Part shown: in pieces, positions 6,813-12,229 of the stretch | Position numbering within the stretch: the first letter of the stretch is position 1 | Layout: the number at the start of each line of letters is the position of its first letter | Virus record (IMG/VR): IMGVR_UViG_3300023268_000004 | Coordinates: 1-25,160 of that record | Origin: a virus | Length of the DNA: 25,160 bases | Strand: one strand, 5' to 3' | Notes under the pieces: model-generated | The model's input: only the letters and a program-made list of their open reading frames with translations | The model's database searches: none | Told to the model about the DNA's origin: nothing | Position numbers and translations under genes: made by a program

Positions 6813-6904
6813 CCCGCAGACAGTTGGCTTTCGTCCTCGGGATGACTGGGGTGGCTGTGACCTTCGCGATTCTCGTTTTCATCGTCCCGGTGGCGTCACT
6901 GTGA
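6809..6904 (+). CDS. 31-residue single-pass membrane peptide
   Basis: ATG 6809 overlaps the previous stop by 4 nt. MTRRQ is followed by a hydrophobic run (LAFVLGMTGVAVTFAILVFI) to the end, VPVASL. This gives the basic N-end, helix and short tail of a membrane peptide. It overlaps the next GTG. Unrecognised. Confidence 0.58.
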   Translation: MTRRQLAFVLGMTGVAVTFAILVFIVPVASL

Positions 6905-6993
6905 GCCGCTCGGATCGCATCGCCCTGGCGTTGCCCATCATCTTTACCGCCGCCGTTCTGGTTGCGGTGATCATCAGTCACATCGCCGGTTGA
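6901..6993 (+). CDS. 30-residue single-pass membrane peptide
   Basis: GTG 6901 overlaps the previous stop. MSRSDR is followed by IALALPIIFTAAVLVAVIIS and a short HIAG tail. This is the third single-helix peptide in a row, of nearly the same size as the other two. The DUF4406 gene starts 17 nt downstream with its own ribosome site. Confidence 0.58.
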   Translation: MSRSDRIALALPIIFTAAVLVAVIISHIAG

Positions 6994-7010
6994 CGGCGAG
7001 GAAGGCAACC

Positions 7011-7406
7011 ATGATCGTCTACGTCGCGGGCCCGATGAGCGGCCTCCCCGATTTCAACTATCCGGCGTTCACCTCGGCTGAGTTCCAGCTGCGGGAGCGC
7101 GGTTTCGATGTGCAGAACCCTGTCGCGTCGGAGGCGGAGAACCTGTCGGGTGCCCCGGAGTCGTGGGATTGGTACATGCGCCGCGCACTGCGGATGGTGA
7201 CACTCTCGGACGGCATCTGCCTTCTCCCGGGCTGGCAAGCATCGAAGGGCGCGAACCTCGAGGTGACGGTAGCGGAAGCGCTCAGCCTCGACATTCGCCC
7301 GTTCGACGAGTGGCTGAAAGAGAAAGTCCCCGCAGACACCTGCACTGGGGTCGTTCGAGTGCGGGAACCCAGATTGTCGCTGCCACGATTCGGAACGGTT
7401 GCGTGA
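7011..7406 (+). CDS. DUF4406 family protein (nucleoside deoxyribosyltransferase-like fold)
   Basis: The 131-residue protein shows the DUF4406 pattern: YVAGPMSGLPDFNYPAF at 4-20, WDWYMRRAL at 52-60 and ICLLPGWQASKGANLEVTVA at 69-88. The family has the Rossmann-like fold of nucleoside 2-deoxyribosyltransferases and is common in phages. It is thought to act on nucleotides, but the substrate is not established. ATG 7011 is preferred for GAGGAAGG 4-11 nt upstream. A TTG at 6990 is weaker. After about residue 98 (DEWLKEKVP) the 0-frame tail (ADTCTGVVRVREPRLSL...) looks less protein-like than the +1 frame, so the C-terminus may be altered by a frameshift. Confidence 0.85.
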   Translation: MIVYVAGPMSGLPDFNYPAFTSAEFQLRERGFDVQNPVASEAENLSGAPESWDWYMRRALRMVTLSDGICLLPGWQASKGANLEVTVAEALSLDIRPFDEWLKEKVPADTCTGVVRVREPRLSLPRFGTVA

Positions 7407-7569
7407 GCATCTCACCGAACAGGACCGGTTCTGGCGTGCACATACCCGTGAGGACAACACCCCTGATTGGGGTGACCTCACACCGGAGGAGCAACTACTG
7501 GTCGATGAAGACCGGTACCTGACCGAAAACGGTGGGATCGCATTCTACGACGAAACGGAGAACGACTGA
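7399..7569 (+). CDS. Small acidic protein, TTG start or frameshift product
   Basis: This frame reads REHLTEQDRFWRAHTREDNT, then DWGDLTPEEQLLVDEDRYLT, ending TEND before TGA 7567-7569. The codon use is good. No ATG or GTG exists in frame. The only usual start is TTG 7399, with no clear ribosome site. Upstream of it the frame stays open back to a TGA near 7317 and reads FECGNPDCRCHDSERL, which also looks like protein. It may therefore be the +1 continuation of the DUF4406 gene, or that gene may be broken by an indel. Its stop overlaps the next small ATG as TGATG. Confidence 0.5.
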   Translation: MREHLTEQDRFWRAHTREDNTPDWGDLTPEEQLLVDEDRYLTENGGIAFYDETEND

Positions 7570-7634
7570 TGACAACCATGGAGCGCCTACTAACGGCCGA
7601 TCGCCGAGAATGCGAAACAAGGATCTGCAAATGA
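7569..7634 (+). CDS. Possible 21-residue peptide, coupling reading frame
   Basis: ATG 7569 overlaps the preceding TGA and its own TGA (7632-7634) overlaps the next ATG 7631. The product is MTTMERLLTADRRECETRIC followed by K. It carries the ribosome site (AAGGA) of the next gene inside it. It may be a true mini-gene or a coupling leader. Evidence is positional only. Confidence 0.35.
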   Translation: MTTMERLLTADRRECETRICK

Positions 7635-7882
7635 GCACGCCAACACTGTTCGGGGACGAACCCCAGCAGGTCACCTCCGCGAATATCGAAGTAGCCGTAG
7701 CCCTGGGGAGAATTCGATCCGCCTACACGGAAGATATTGACAAGCTCACCGAAGTGCTCAAGGGCGGCGGATCGATTCCGCAAATGCGAGCAGCCGTCCA
7801 GGCATACGACACCTTGAGCGCTGTCGGCCGGGAGCTGGAAGCCGCCATGGACAAGGTATCGACCCTGAAGATTGGTAACTGA
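7631..7882 (+). CDS. Unknown 83-residue protein
   Basis: ATG 7631 has AAGGA 8 nt upstream. An in-frame GTG lies further up (7532) but would overlap other frames. The product MSTPTLFGDEPQQVT... is followed by helices (VALGRIRSAYTEDIDKLTEV, then QMRAAVQAYDTLSAVGRELE). It is acidic and helical, and no family is recognised. The start MSTPT is shared in style with the genes at 8309 and 8632. Confidence 0.68.
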   Translation: MSTPTLFGDEPQQVTSANIEVAVALGRIRSAYTEDIDKLTEVLKGGGSIPQMRAAVQAYDTLSAVGRELEAAMDKVSTLKIGN

Positions 7883-8136
7883 TGGGCTGGCGATACTGCA
7901 TCGCAAGAGAACGCGACAACGACGAAAACTTTTTTAGCTTGCGAGAGCTGCACACCGGAACCGACGGGACACTGTCTTGGACTGCCCCTGTCGTCGTATG
8001 TGGCTACAGCCTGAGCGAGATCCAGGACCAGTTGTCACTGATGTTCGCCGCGACCGCGAGCCCAATGTTAGATCTCACCGTTGAGCCGGCCGCACCGACC
8101 GACTCCAACGCTTTCAACGACGCGAAGGAGTCCTGA
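7882..8136 (+). CDS. Unknown 84-residue protein
   Basis: ATG 7882 overlaps the previous stop. MGWRYCIARERDNDENFFSL suggests a beta-rich N-terminus similar to small phage proteins of unknown role. Then come SLSEIQDQLSLMFAATASPM and an acidic tail ending DAKES. The last codons form part of an 18-bp repeat that recurs 173 nt downstream. No family is recognised. Confidence 0.68.
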   Translation: MGWRYCIARERDNDENFFSLRELHTGTDGTLSWTAPVVVCGYSLSEIQDQLSLMFAATASPMLDLTVEPAAPTDSNAFNDAKES

Positions 8137-8141
8137 TGTCT
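8124..8141 (+). repeat. 18-bp direct repeat, copy 1
   Basis: GAAGGAGTCCTGATGTCT spans the last codons of one gene, its stop, the ribosome site and the first two codons of the next gene. An identical copy is at 8297-8314. The pair brackets the 57-residue gene exactly. Confidence 0.85.
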
Positions 8142-8309
8142 GATCTGCCCGCTCTCGTCCAGTACCCAAAGGTCGACCGCATCGAGGTGATCGACAGCAC
8201 CGGACGCGCTTTCGTCGCCCACTACGAGGCTGGCGCTGAGGTGCACATCCAAGACGGTTACCGAACGCTGAAAGTGTTCGCGGGCCAACGAGCAGAGAAG
8301 GAGTCCTGA
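8136..8309 (+). CDS. Unknown 57-residue protein flanked by 18-bp repeats
   Basis: ATG 8136 overlaps the previous stop and is served by GAAGGAG. The product MSDLPALVQYPKVDRIEVID has a beta-strand-rich pattern (RAFVAHYEAGAEVHIQDGYR) and ends AEKES, nearly the same as the end (DAKES) of the preceding protein. The repeat copies at both borders suggest the gene came in, or can be lost, by recombination between them. No function is known. Confidence 0.65.
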   Translation: MSDLPALVQYPKVDRIEVIDSTGRAFVAHYEAGAEVHIQDGYRTLKVFAGQRAEKES

Positions 8310-8314
8310 TGTCT
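8297..8314 (+). repeat. 18-bp direct repeat, copy 2
   Basis: This is identical to 8124-8141, again covering the end of one gene, the ribosome site and the start of the next. The stretch TGATGTCTACCCC just after it recurs a third time at the 8632 gene start. Confidence 0.85.
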
Positions 8315-8632
8315 ACCCCAACCCCTGACCGCGCCACACTGATCGACCTCTGCACCCGGGGAGTCGTCCCGGTAGAGCACTGGTCTAATCGCGACTCGGC
8401 GAACGCGCAACGGAAGCTCGGAGAGGCGCGCGCGCTGCTCTCTGCCGGGTGCGACTTCGAGTTCACGAACAGCCCGGAGCAGACCACCAACACGATCTGG
8501 ATTCGGATCGAGTTCCCGGGGTTCAACGCTTTCGAGCATGACCCGGCGAACAAAGACGAGTGGGAGGACGGACTGTTCTACATCCCCACCCAGGAAAGGC
8601 TCGATATCGCCGACGGAAAGGACTGGTACTGA
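8309..8632 (+). CDS. Unknown 107-residue protein
   Basis: ATG 8309 is preceded by GAAGGAG. MSTPTPDRATLIDLCTRGVV leads into a soluble protein with WSNRDSANAQRKLGEARALL and a mixed beta part (TIWIRIEFPGFNAFEH), ending in an acidic Trp-containing tail. The layout resembles small actinophage proteins of unknown function, and I assign no role. Its stop overlaps the next ATG by 1 nt. Confidence 0.7.
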   Translation: MSTPTPDRATLIDLCTRGVVPVEHWSNRDSANAQRKLGEARALLSAGCDFEFTNSPEQTTNTIWIRIEFPGFNAFEHDPANKDEWEDGLFYIPTQERLDIADGKDWY

Positions 8633-8811
8633 TGTCTACCCCTGACCCCGAAGCCCCGAAACTCGACCCGCAGCCATTTGAGAAGGACATGGGCAGCTTT
8701 GAGGGTGAGCCATTCGTCGCGCGAAGTGGTAATGAGTGCGGCGGTTGGCCCGTGGTGTTCAAGCCCCGCCCCGAGTACAGCCAGCGACGAGAGGACTACC
8801 CCAATGACTAA
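8632..8811 (+). CDS. Unknown 59-residue protein
   Basis: ATG 8632 overlaps the previous TGA, with AAAGGA 9 nt upstream. The product is Pro- and acid-rich (MSTPDPEAPKLDPQPFEKDM) with GGWPVVFKPRPEYSQRRED near the end. Its first bases repeat those of the 8309 gene, hinting at local duplication of starts. No family is recognised. Confidence 0.62.
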   Translation: MSTPDPEAPKLDPQPFEKDMGSFEGEPFVARSGNECGGWPVVFKPRPEYSQRREDYPND

Positions 8812-9232
8812 CCCCGAAGAAACCGAACGGGAAGCACTGATCGCGGCGCTTCGGCGCCCTCGTATCCCCGCGAGCGGTGCCTATTGGAAGCTCGACCGCG
8901 ACGCCGCTGCGGTACTGGCGAACTTCTTGATTGGCGATGGCTACTCGCGCCTGTCCGAGCGCACCGTGACCGAGGCCTATCACGACGGAGTTGTGAGCGT
9001 TGCGCAGCGCAAGATTCACGAACTGGAGGGCGTGATCGAGCGGTTGCGCCTGTCCGAGTCCGAGACACCCCGCGAGTGGGGAGTGTTGAACGCTACTGGG
9101 GTCGTGGATGAGTTCGCGGATGAGGAAACTGCGCGGAGATATGAGCGCTTCCATAGAACCGAACTGGGGCATGCCGCCTCCCTCGTATCCCGCCATCCTG
9201 CGGGCGAGTGGATGAAGGAGGGTGACCAGTGA
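8804..9232 (+). CDS. Unknown 142-residue protein
   Basis: ATG 8804 lies just before the previous stop (8 nt overlap) with GAGG about 10 nt upstream. Upstream in-frame ATGs would run deep into the previous gene. The product is mainly helical: a coil-like VVSVAQRKIHELEGVIERLR segment, then an E/R-rich part and ELGHAASLVSRHPAGEW at the end. No known domain is recognised. The next gene begins within its stop. Confidence 0.7.
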   Translation: MTNPEETEREALIAALRRPRIPASGAYWKLDRDAAAVLANFLIGDGYSRLSERTVTEAYHDGVVSVAQRKIHELEGVIERLRLSESETPREWGVLNATGVVDEFADEETARRYERFHRTELGHAASLVSRHPAGEWMKEGDQ

Positions 9233-9654
9233 CCGACGAATACACGCCTGAATGGCGTGACGAAGTGCTGGGCTGGATGGAGCTGCCCACTAAGGCGCAG
9301 GTGTTTGCCGCAGTAGCCGCTCACGATGCCGAGATACGCCGCGACCAAGCCGAGAAAGACGCGGCCATCGCGGGCAACTCGCAATCAGCAGGGCTGCTAA
9401 CCGACCCCGTGCCCGGAGACTGGGCGGCCGATGCACGCGCCCGACTAATCCGCCGACGCATTCTGAGCCAGTTCCCCACCCCTTCACCCGAGACGGGACA
9501 GGAACCGAGAACACACGATGAGCCATCAGAGCGAATTTGGGCCAGTGACATGCATATGCATGACGCATGGCGCGAACGACCGTCGCTATCTCGCCGTCGA
9601 CGGGCGAGATCTAGTCCCGGTAGAACGCGATACGCCAGACATCCTCTGCACTGA
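9229..9654 (+). CDS. Unknown protein, up to 141 residues, C-terminus doubtful
   Basis: The GTG 9229 has a strong GAAGGAGG site. The first 95 residues look like a normal soluble protein (MTDEYTPEWRDEVLGWMELP, later WAADARARLIRRRILSQFPT). From about 9518 the frame overlaps another gene that has better coding character, and here its product becomes Arg/Ser-rich (RERPSLSRRRRARSSPGR), as a shadow would be. Either the two overlap by 137 nt or this gene has lost its original end. Confidence 0.62.
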   Translation: MTDEYTPEWRDEVLGWMELPTKAQVFAAVAAHDAEIRRDQAEKDAAIAGNSQSAGLLTDPVPGDWAADARARLIRRRILSQFPTPSPETGQEPRTHDEPSERIWASDMHMHDAWRERPSLSRRRRARSSPGRTRYARHPLH

Positions 9655-9685
9655 ATGCTGCCCTTGCGAACGGAGAACCAGATGA
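9518..9685 (+). CDS. Cysteine-rich 55-residue mini-protein
   Basis: ATG 9518 starts MSHQSEFGPVTCICMTHGAN and ends CTECCPCERRTR: a CxC pair near residue 12 and a CxxCCxC group near 44-50, which suggests metal binding. It is nested in the end of the preceding open frame in another register. Its stop overlaps the next ATG at 9682. The ribosome site is weak (AGGA at 14-nt spacing). Coding is supported by residue composition and the neat overlap with the next gene. Confidence 0.55.
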   Translation: MSHQSEFGPVTCICMTHGANDRRYLAVDGRDLVPVERDTPDILCTECCPCERRTR

Positions 9686-9846
9686 GCGAGGACTACTGGA
9701 CCCGCAAATGTGACTGTGCAGACTGTGGTGTACACCTCGGCCACCAACACCGCCCAGGATGCCCACACCACGTCGAGACTGGCACCTGCCCGGCATGCCA
9801 TGGTGAGTTCGGGCGCCACTTCGACGGATGCGAGATGGCCCCATGA
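9682..9846 (+). CDS. Cysteine/histidine-rich 54-residue mini-protein, probably zinc-binding
   Basis: ATG 9682 has GGAG at 6-nt spacing. The product contains CDCADC, HLGHQHRPGCPHH, TCPACHGEF and HFDGC, giving about eight Cys and six or more His in 54 residues. Two zinc sites are plausible. It has no larger family that I recognise. Its stop overlaps the lipoprotein ATG at 9843. It forms a pair with the Cys-rich gene just before it. Confidence 0.65.
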   Translation: MSEDYWTRKCDCADCGVHLGHQHRPGCPHHVETGTCPACHGEFGRHFDGCEMAP

Positions 9847-10034
9847 AACGGATACCGCTGATCGTATTGGCGACACTGACTGCGGCGATCCTCACCGGGT
9901 GTGCGCAGACGGCGGCGGATGTGAAGCGGGATGCCGCGTTGGCGAAGGTCTGCCACGAGCACGGCGGGAAGGTGTATTACGCCGACCCGTATGGTGACAT
10001 CGCCTGCGACTTCACAGACCGGACAAAGCCGTGA
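9843..10034 (+). CDS. Small lipoprotein, 63 residues
   Basis: MKRIPLIVLATLTAAILTGC is a type II signal peptide: basic start, hydrophobic core and lipobox LTGC with the lipidated cysteine at residue 20. The mature part, about 43 residues (CAQTAADVKRDAALAKVCHE, ending PYGDIACDF...), has two more cysteines that could form a disulfide outside the cell. Phage lipoproteins of this size often block superinfection at the cell surface. That role is inferred from type only. Confidence 0.72.
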   Translation: MKRIPLIVLATLTAAILTGCAQTAADVKRDAALAKVCHEHGGKVYYADPYGDIACDFTDRTKP

Positions 10035-10276
10035 ACCGGGAGCAGTTGCGTGCCGAGTTCATCGCTGCGGCGGGTGCCCATGCATCACCCACGACCGCTG
10101 TGCGCACATTTACCACCACGGCCGGCATCAACCCCAGATCGCGTGCTCACGCGGTTCGCGAGATCCTCCGCAGCTTCGGCAGCATCCAACTCACTGGGGA
10201 TCGGACAAGCGACCTGAGCACACTCGGGAACGCCGCAGCCGACTGGGTGATCGAATTCGCAGGAGAAGCAGCATGA
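10031..10276 (+). CDS. Unknown 81-residue protein
   Basis: The GTG 10031 overlaps the previous stop. The product has a helical start (NREQLRAEFIAAAGAHASPT), then TAGINPRSRAHAVREILRSFGS, and an acidic end. It is hydrophilic with no membrane segment or family match. The stop overlaps the next ATG. Confidence 0.66.
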   Translation: MNREQLRAEFIAAAGAHASPTTAVRTFTTTAGINPRSRAHAVREILRSFGSIQLTGDRTSDLSTLGNAAADWVIEFAGEAA

Positions 10277-10431
10277 TGCGGATAGGCGATGCGCTCGCCG
10301 CGTTCATGGAACAGCTTGCCGAATCCTTACGCATCCACAACCATGCGGAGTTCGCATCCTGGTATGAGCAGGGATACGAACAGGGACGGCAAGACACGAT
10401 CGACCAGTTGACAGGACGAAAGCATGAGTGA
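10273..10431 (+). CDS. Unknown 52-residue protein
   Basis: ATG 10273 overlaps the previous TGA and has AGGAGA 7 nt upstream. It is helical: ALAAFMEQLAESLRIHNHAE, then SWYEQGYEQGRQDTIDQLTG. The repeated YEQG is a short internal repetition. Its stop region overlaps the next ATG at 10424. Unrecognised. Confidence 0.66.
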   Translation: MMRIGDALAAFMEQLAESLRIHNHAEFASWYEQGYEQGRQDTIDQLTGRKHE

Positions 10432-11074
10432 CCCGAGACACGAGAACCGCCTACTAGACGCTGTGGACGACCTCACCAAGTCACGCATCGAGCACATGAC
10501 CCAGACGGCCGACGATGGCAGCTATGTGAAAGCCCACTCCGTCGAACACCCGGCCCTGCTGCACCAACTCCGTGATGCGGTGAACCCGTCCAGCAACACC
10601 GCTGCAGGGTCGAGCTCGTTGAAGTCCACCCGGAACCTGATCGACTCCGACGCCCTGTTCGAGTACGGGAAGATGACCGCGGCGATCGGCGACTGGTGCC
10701 GCATCGTCAACATCCAACCCACCCGCGAACCCGTCGCAGATCTCCGCCAGTGGTACATCGCCTACGACCGCACCGGCGCTGACGACCAGTGGTACATCTC
10801 CGAACTGCGCCGGTGGGCGAACCTGATCCGCAACATTCTCGAACCACTGAAACGCATCGAAGTCACCACCCCATGCCCGGTATGCGGGAAACGCACATGG
10901 CTTGACCTAGACGGCAAGGAGATGATCTTCCCCGTCGTCATCCAGTACCGGCTGCCGAAAACAGGTGAAGCGATCCACCCAAATGCGATCTGCCGAGCAT
11001 GCGAAACGGTCTGGGAAGGAATCGCCGCAGTGGAAGAACTTGGGGAGGAACTCAACGAACGACACGCCGGATGA
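10424..11074 (+). CDS. DUF7341-like actinophage protein with a zinc-binding C-domain
   Basis: The 216-residue protein resembles a group common in actinophages. The N-half is helical (NRLLDAVDDLTKSRIEHMTQ, then a YGKMTAAIGDWCR helix). The C-part has a treble-clef-like pair, CPVCGKRTWLD and CRACETVWEG, with VVIQYRLPKTGEAIHPNAI between. Members are annotated DUF7341, with no proven role. The zinc motif suggests DNA or protein binding. It ends the gene run just before the first structured non-coding stretch. The family name is from memory of similar proteins, so it carries some doubt. Confidence 0.68.
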   Translation: MSDPRHENRLLDAVDDLTKSRIEHMTQTADDGSYVKAHSVEHPALLHQLRDAVNPSSNTAAGSSSLKSTRNLIDSDALFEYGKMTAAIGDWCRIVNIQPTREPVADLRQWYIAYDRTGADDQWYISELRRWANLIRNILEPLKRIEVTTPCPVCGKRTWLDLDGKEMIFPVVIQYRLPKTGEAIHPNAICRACETVWEGIAAVEELGEELNERHAG

Positions 11075-11104
11075 AAACTGACCGCACCACGCACCCGAAT
11101 GTGG

Positions 11105-11114
11105 CACAATTGTG
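11105..11114. promoter_or_regulatory. Palindrome CACAATTGTG (candidate operator)
   Basis: This perfect 10-bp palindrome sits 31 nt after the previous gene and 3 nt before a terminator-like stem. It could be a repressor site or part of a promoter. There is no direct evidence. Confidence 0.35.
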
Positions 11115-11116
11115 AG

Positions 11117-11152
11117 TGCCTCGGTGGACTATGTCCCGAGGCATTCTTGTTT
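11117..11152 (+). terminator. Rho-independent terminator
   Basis: TGCCTCGG pairs with CCGAGGCA over 8 perfect bp (up to 10 with flanking pairs) around an 11-nt loop, followed by TTCTTGTTT. This is the standard terminator form, 43 nt after the end of the DUF7341-like gene. Confidence 0.72.
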
Positions 11153-11516
11153 AAACTTCCGGGACCGCGGGCACACCATAGCCGACATGATCGGCCAAGC
11201 CGCCGAGTCACCGGAACCTTCCACCCGCCCCACACAGGCATGTGACCCCCACCGGATTGCTGATGGCATGCGGTCAGCGTGGACGCAGAACATCCTGTGC
11301 GGAGGTGGGCACACTTCGGCCCGCAATAGCCGAACGACGGTAGCGGCAATACGCCGACCGTCACACCTGTTGCAGTGACGGGAGAAACCACTGCAACCGG
11401 TCGCGGGTGACGGGCTGGTCCTCACATTCGGGTAGGACCCAGCCCGCACCCGCCCTCCCACTTCCGCCAAATGGGCGGATAGACGTCGAGACGACGTTGA
11501 AACGAAAGAGGCGCTT
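11153..11516 (+). other. Non-coding stretch with two strong stem-loops
   Basis: No convincing gene is seen here. One frame (11112-11378) is open but looks non-coding. The stretch holds GTTGCAGTG/CACTGCAAC (11369-11397, 9 bp, 11-nt loop) and a long stem at 11403-11453 with inner GGGCTGGTCCT/AGGACCCAGCCC (one bulge) and outer GCGGGT/ACCCGC. Close to the next gene, ACGTCG-aga-CGACGT precedes its AAAGAGG ribosome site. It could contain a structured RNA or leader for the gene at 11517. Confidence 0.5.
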
Positions 11517-11729
11517 ATGCCTGCAGAAAAGTTCTACCCCTCCACCGCCGTCGAGAACGTACCGTCCGACCATATCGAGGTCGCTTGGCACCGCGACTAT
11601 CCGGGCGTCTACGTGACCATGATCATCGGCGGTACAGCATCCGCGATCGACATGGAACGCTCCGGCCTGAACCGTCTGATCAACACGTTGCGAAAAGCCC
11701 GCAACCAGACATACGGCAAAGACAGCTAA
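11517..11729 (+). CDS. Unknown 70-residue protein after the structured leader
   Basis: ATG 11517 has AAAGAGG at 6-nt spacing. The product MPAEKFYPSTAVENVPSDHI is followed by a beta-rich core (EVAWHRDYPGVYVTMIIGGT) and a basic helix (MERSGLNRLINTLRKARNQT). Similar small proteins are frequent in actinophages without assigned function. It stands alone between two hairpin-filled non-coding stretches, unlike the overlapping genes elsewhere, so it may be separately transcribed. Confidence 0.7.
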   Translation: MPAEKFYPSTAVENVPSDHIEVAWHRDYPGVYVTMIIGGTASAIDMERSGLNRLINTLRKARNQTYGKDS

Positions 11730-11734
11730 CACTT

Positions 11735-11827
11735 CGCGACTGGTCGTGCCCCCGTACGGTCGCGGATCGATAAACACACCCCCGATGGGTGTCACAACCG
11801 CTGACTGTTCCCCCCAACAGGCAGCGG
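11735..11827 (+). other. Three consecutive hairpins upstream of the tRNA
   Basis: CGCGAC/GTCGCG (11735-11764); ACACCC/GGGTGT (11776-11792, 5-nt loop); and a composite stem CCGCTG-a-CTGTT / AACAG-g-CAGCGG with a six-C loop (11798-11827). The last is strong, ending 5 nt before the tRNA. These are possible processing or termination signals. Confidence 0.55.
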
Positions 11828-11832
11828 CCCAC

Positions 11833-11906
11833 GTCAGGGTGCAAGTAACGGTAACTGGCCGGCCTCATAAGCCGCGCGATTGAGGGTTCGATTCCCTCCC
11901 CTGCCA
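11833..11906 (+). tRNA. tRNA-Met-like gene, anticodon CAT
   Basis: The 74-nt element has the expected positions: anticodon CAT at 11866-11868 in the loop CTCATAA, T-arm GAGGG-TTCGATT-CCCTC, and acceptor GTCAGGG against CCCTGCC with one mismatch, then discriminator A. The CCA end is not encoded. The anticodon stem has a C-C mismatch at its outer pair, and the D-stem has only two normal pairs. It may be a functional phage tRNA of unusual form, or decaying. CAT could also be read as Ile if modified to lysidine. Confidence 0.68.
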
Positions 11907-11925
11907 CGGACGCCTAGCTAGCGTC

Positions 11926-12058
11926 TGACGTGACTGGTGCGTCAACGCGCCTACCCGCGCGGGAGTCACGTCATTGCTCCCCACCTTCCTCCGGGAATGG
12001 TGGGGTTCACCTGAGCGGGGCGCGTTGTGCTGCCCACTGCAGCCCGCCCCGCTCGGGT
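11926..12058 (+). other. Three strong hairpins downstream of the tRNA
   Basis: First, TGACGTGACT/AGTCACGTCA (11926-11973) encloses CGCGC/GCGCG. Second, CCCCACC-TTCC / GGAA-t-GGTGGGG (11979-12005). Third, a 14-bp stem with core GAGCGGGGCG/CGCCCCGCTC (12009-12058) encloses GCTGC/GCAGC. No gene is seen in 11730-12076. They follow one another with almost no spacer and end 18 nt before the next ATG. The second hairpin has CCTCC, like the anti-Shine-Dalgarno sequence, in its strand and loop, which may be chance. Confidence 0.6.
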
Positions 12059-12076
12059 GCCTCGAAAGGAAACCCG

Positions 12077-12229
12077 ATGATCATTCCGCGTACGCTCAGC
12101 AGCCGGAAGCGATCAAACACGACCGCGCCCGGCCGGCCGATCTCTGCCGAGGAACAGCGAGCAGTAGATCTGAGCAAATGGCTTTGGAACTACACGATCA
12201 ACCAGGCGATCAAGAGAACCACCCGATGA
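12077..12229 (+). CDS. Unknown 50-residue protein
   Basis: ATG 12077 has AAAGGA 7 nt upstream. The product is basic (MIIPRTLSSRKRSNTTAPGR) with a C-terminal helix (AEEQRAVDLSKWLWNYTINQ). It is the first gene after the hairpin array and overlaps the next by 4 nt. No family is recognised. Confidence 0.62.
   Translation: MIIPRTLSSRKRSNTTAPGRPISAEEQRAVDLSKWLWNYTINQAIKRTTR

Noticed and set aside
11112-11378. Open frame of 88 residues in the first structured stretch
   Set aside because: It starts inside the terminator stem, and its composition (Thr/Ser/Arg-rich, many Pro) is not coding-like. A Cys-rich stretch in another frame nearby is broken by a TAG.
11979-12005. Anti-Shine-Dalgarno mimic (CCTCC) in a hairpin
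   Set aside because: Five bases in GC-rich DNA can occur by chance and no start codon is positioned to use it.
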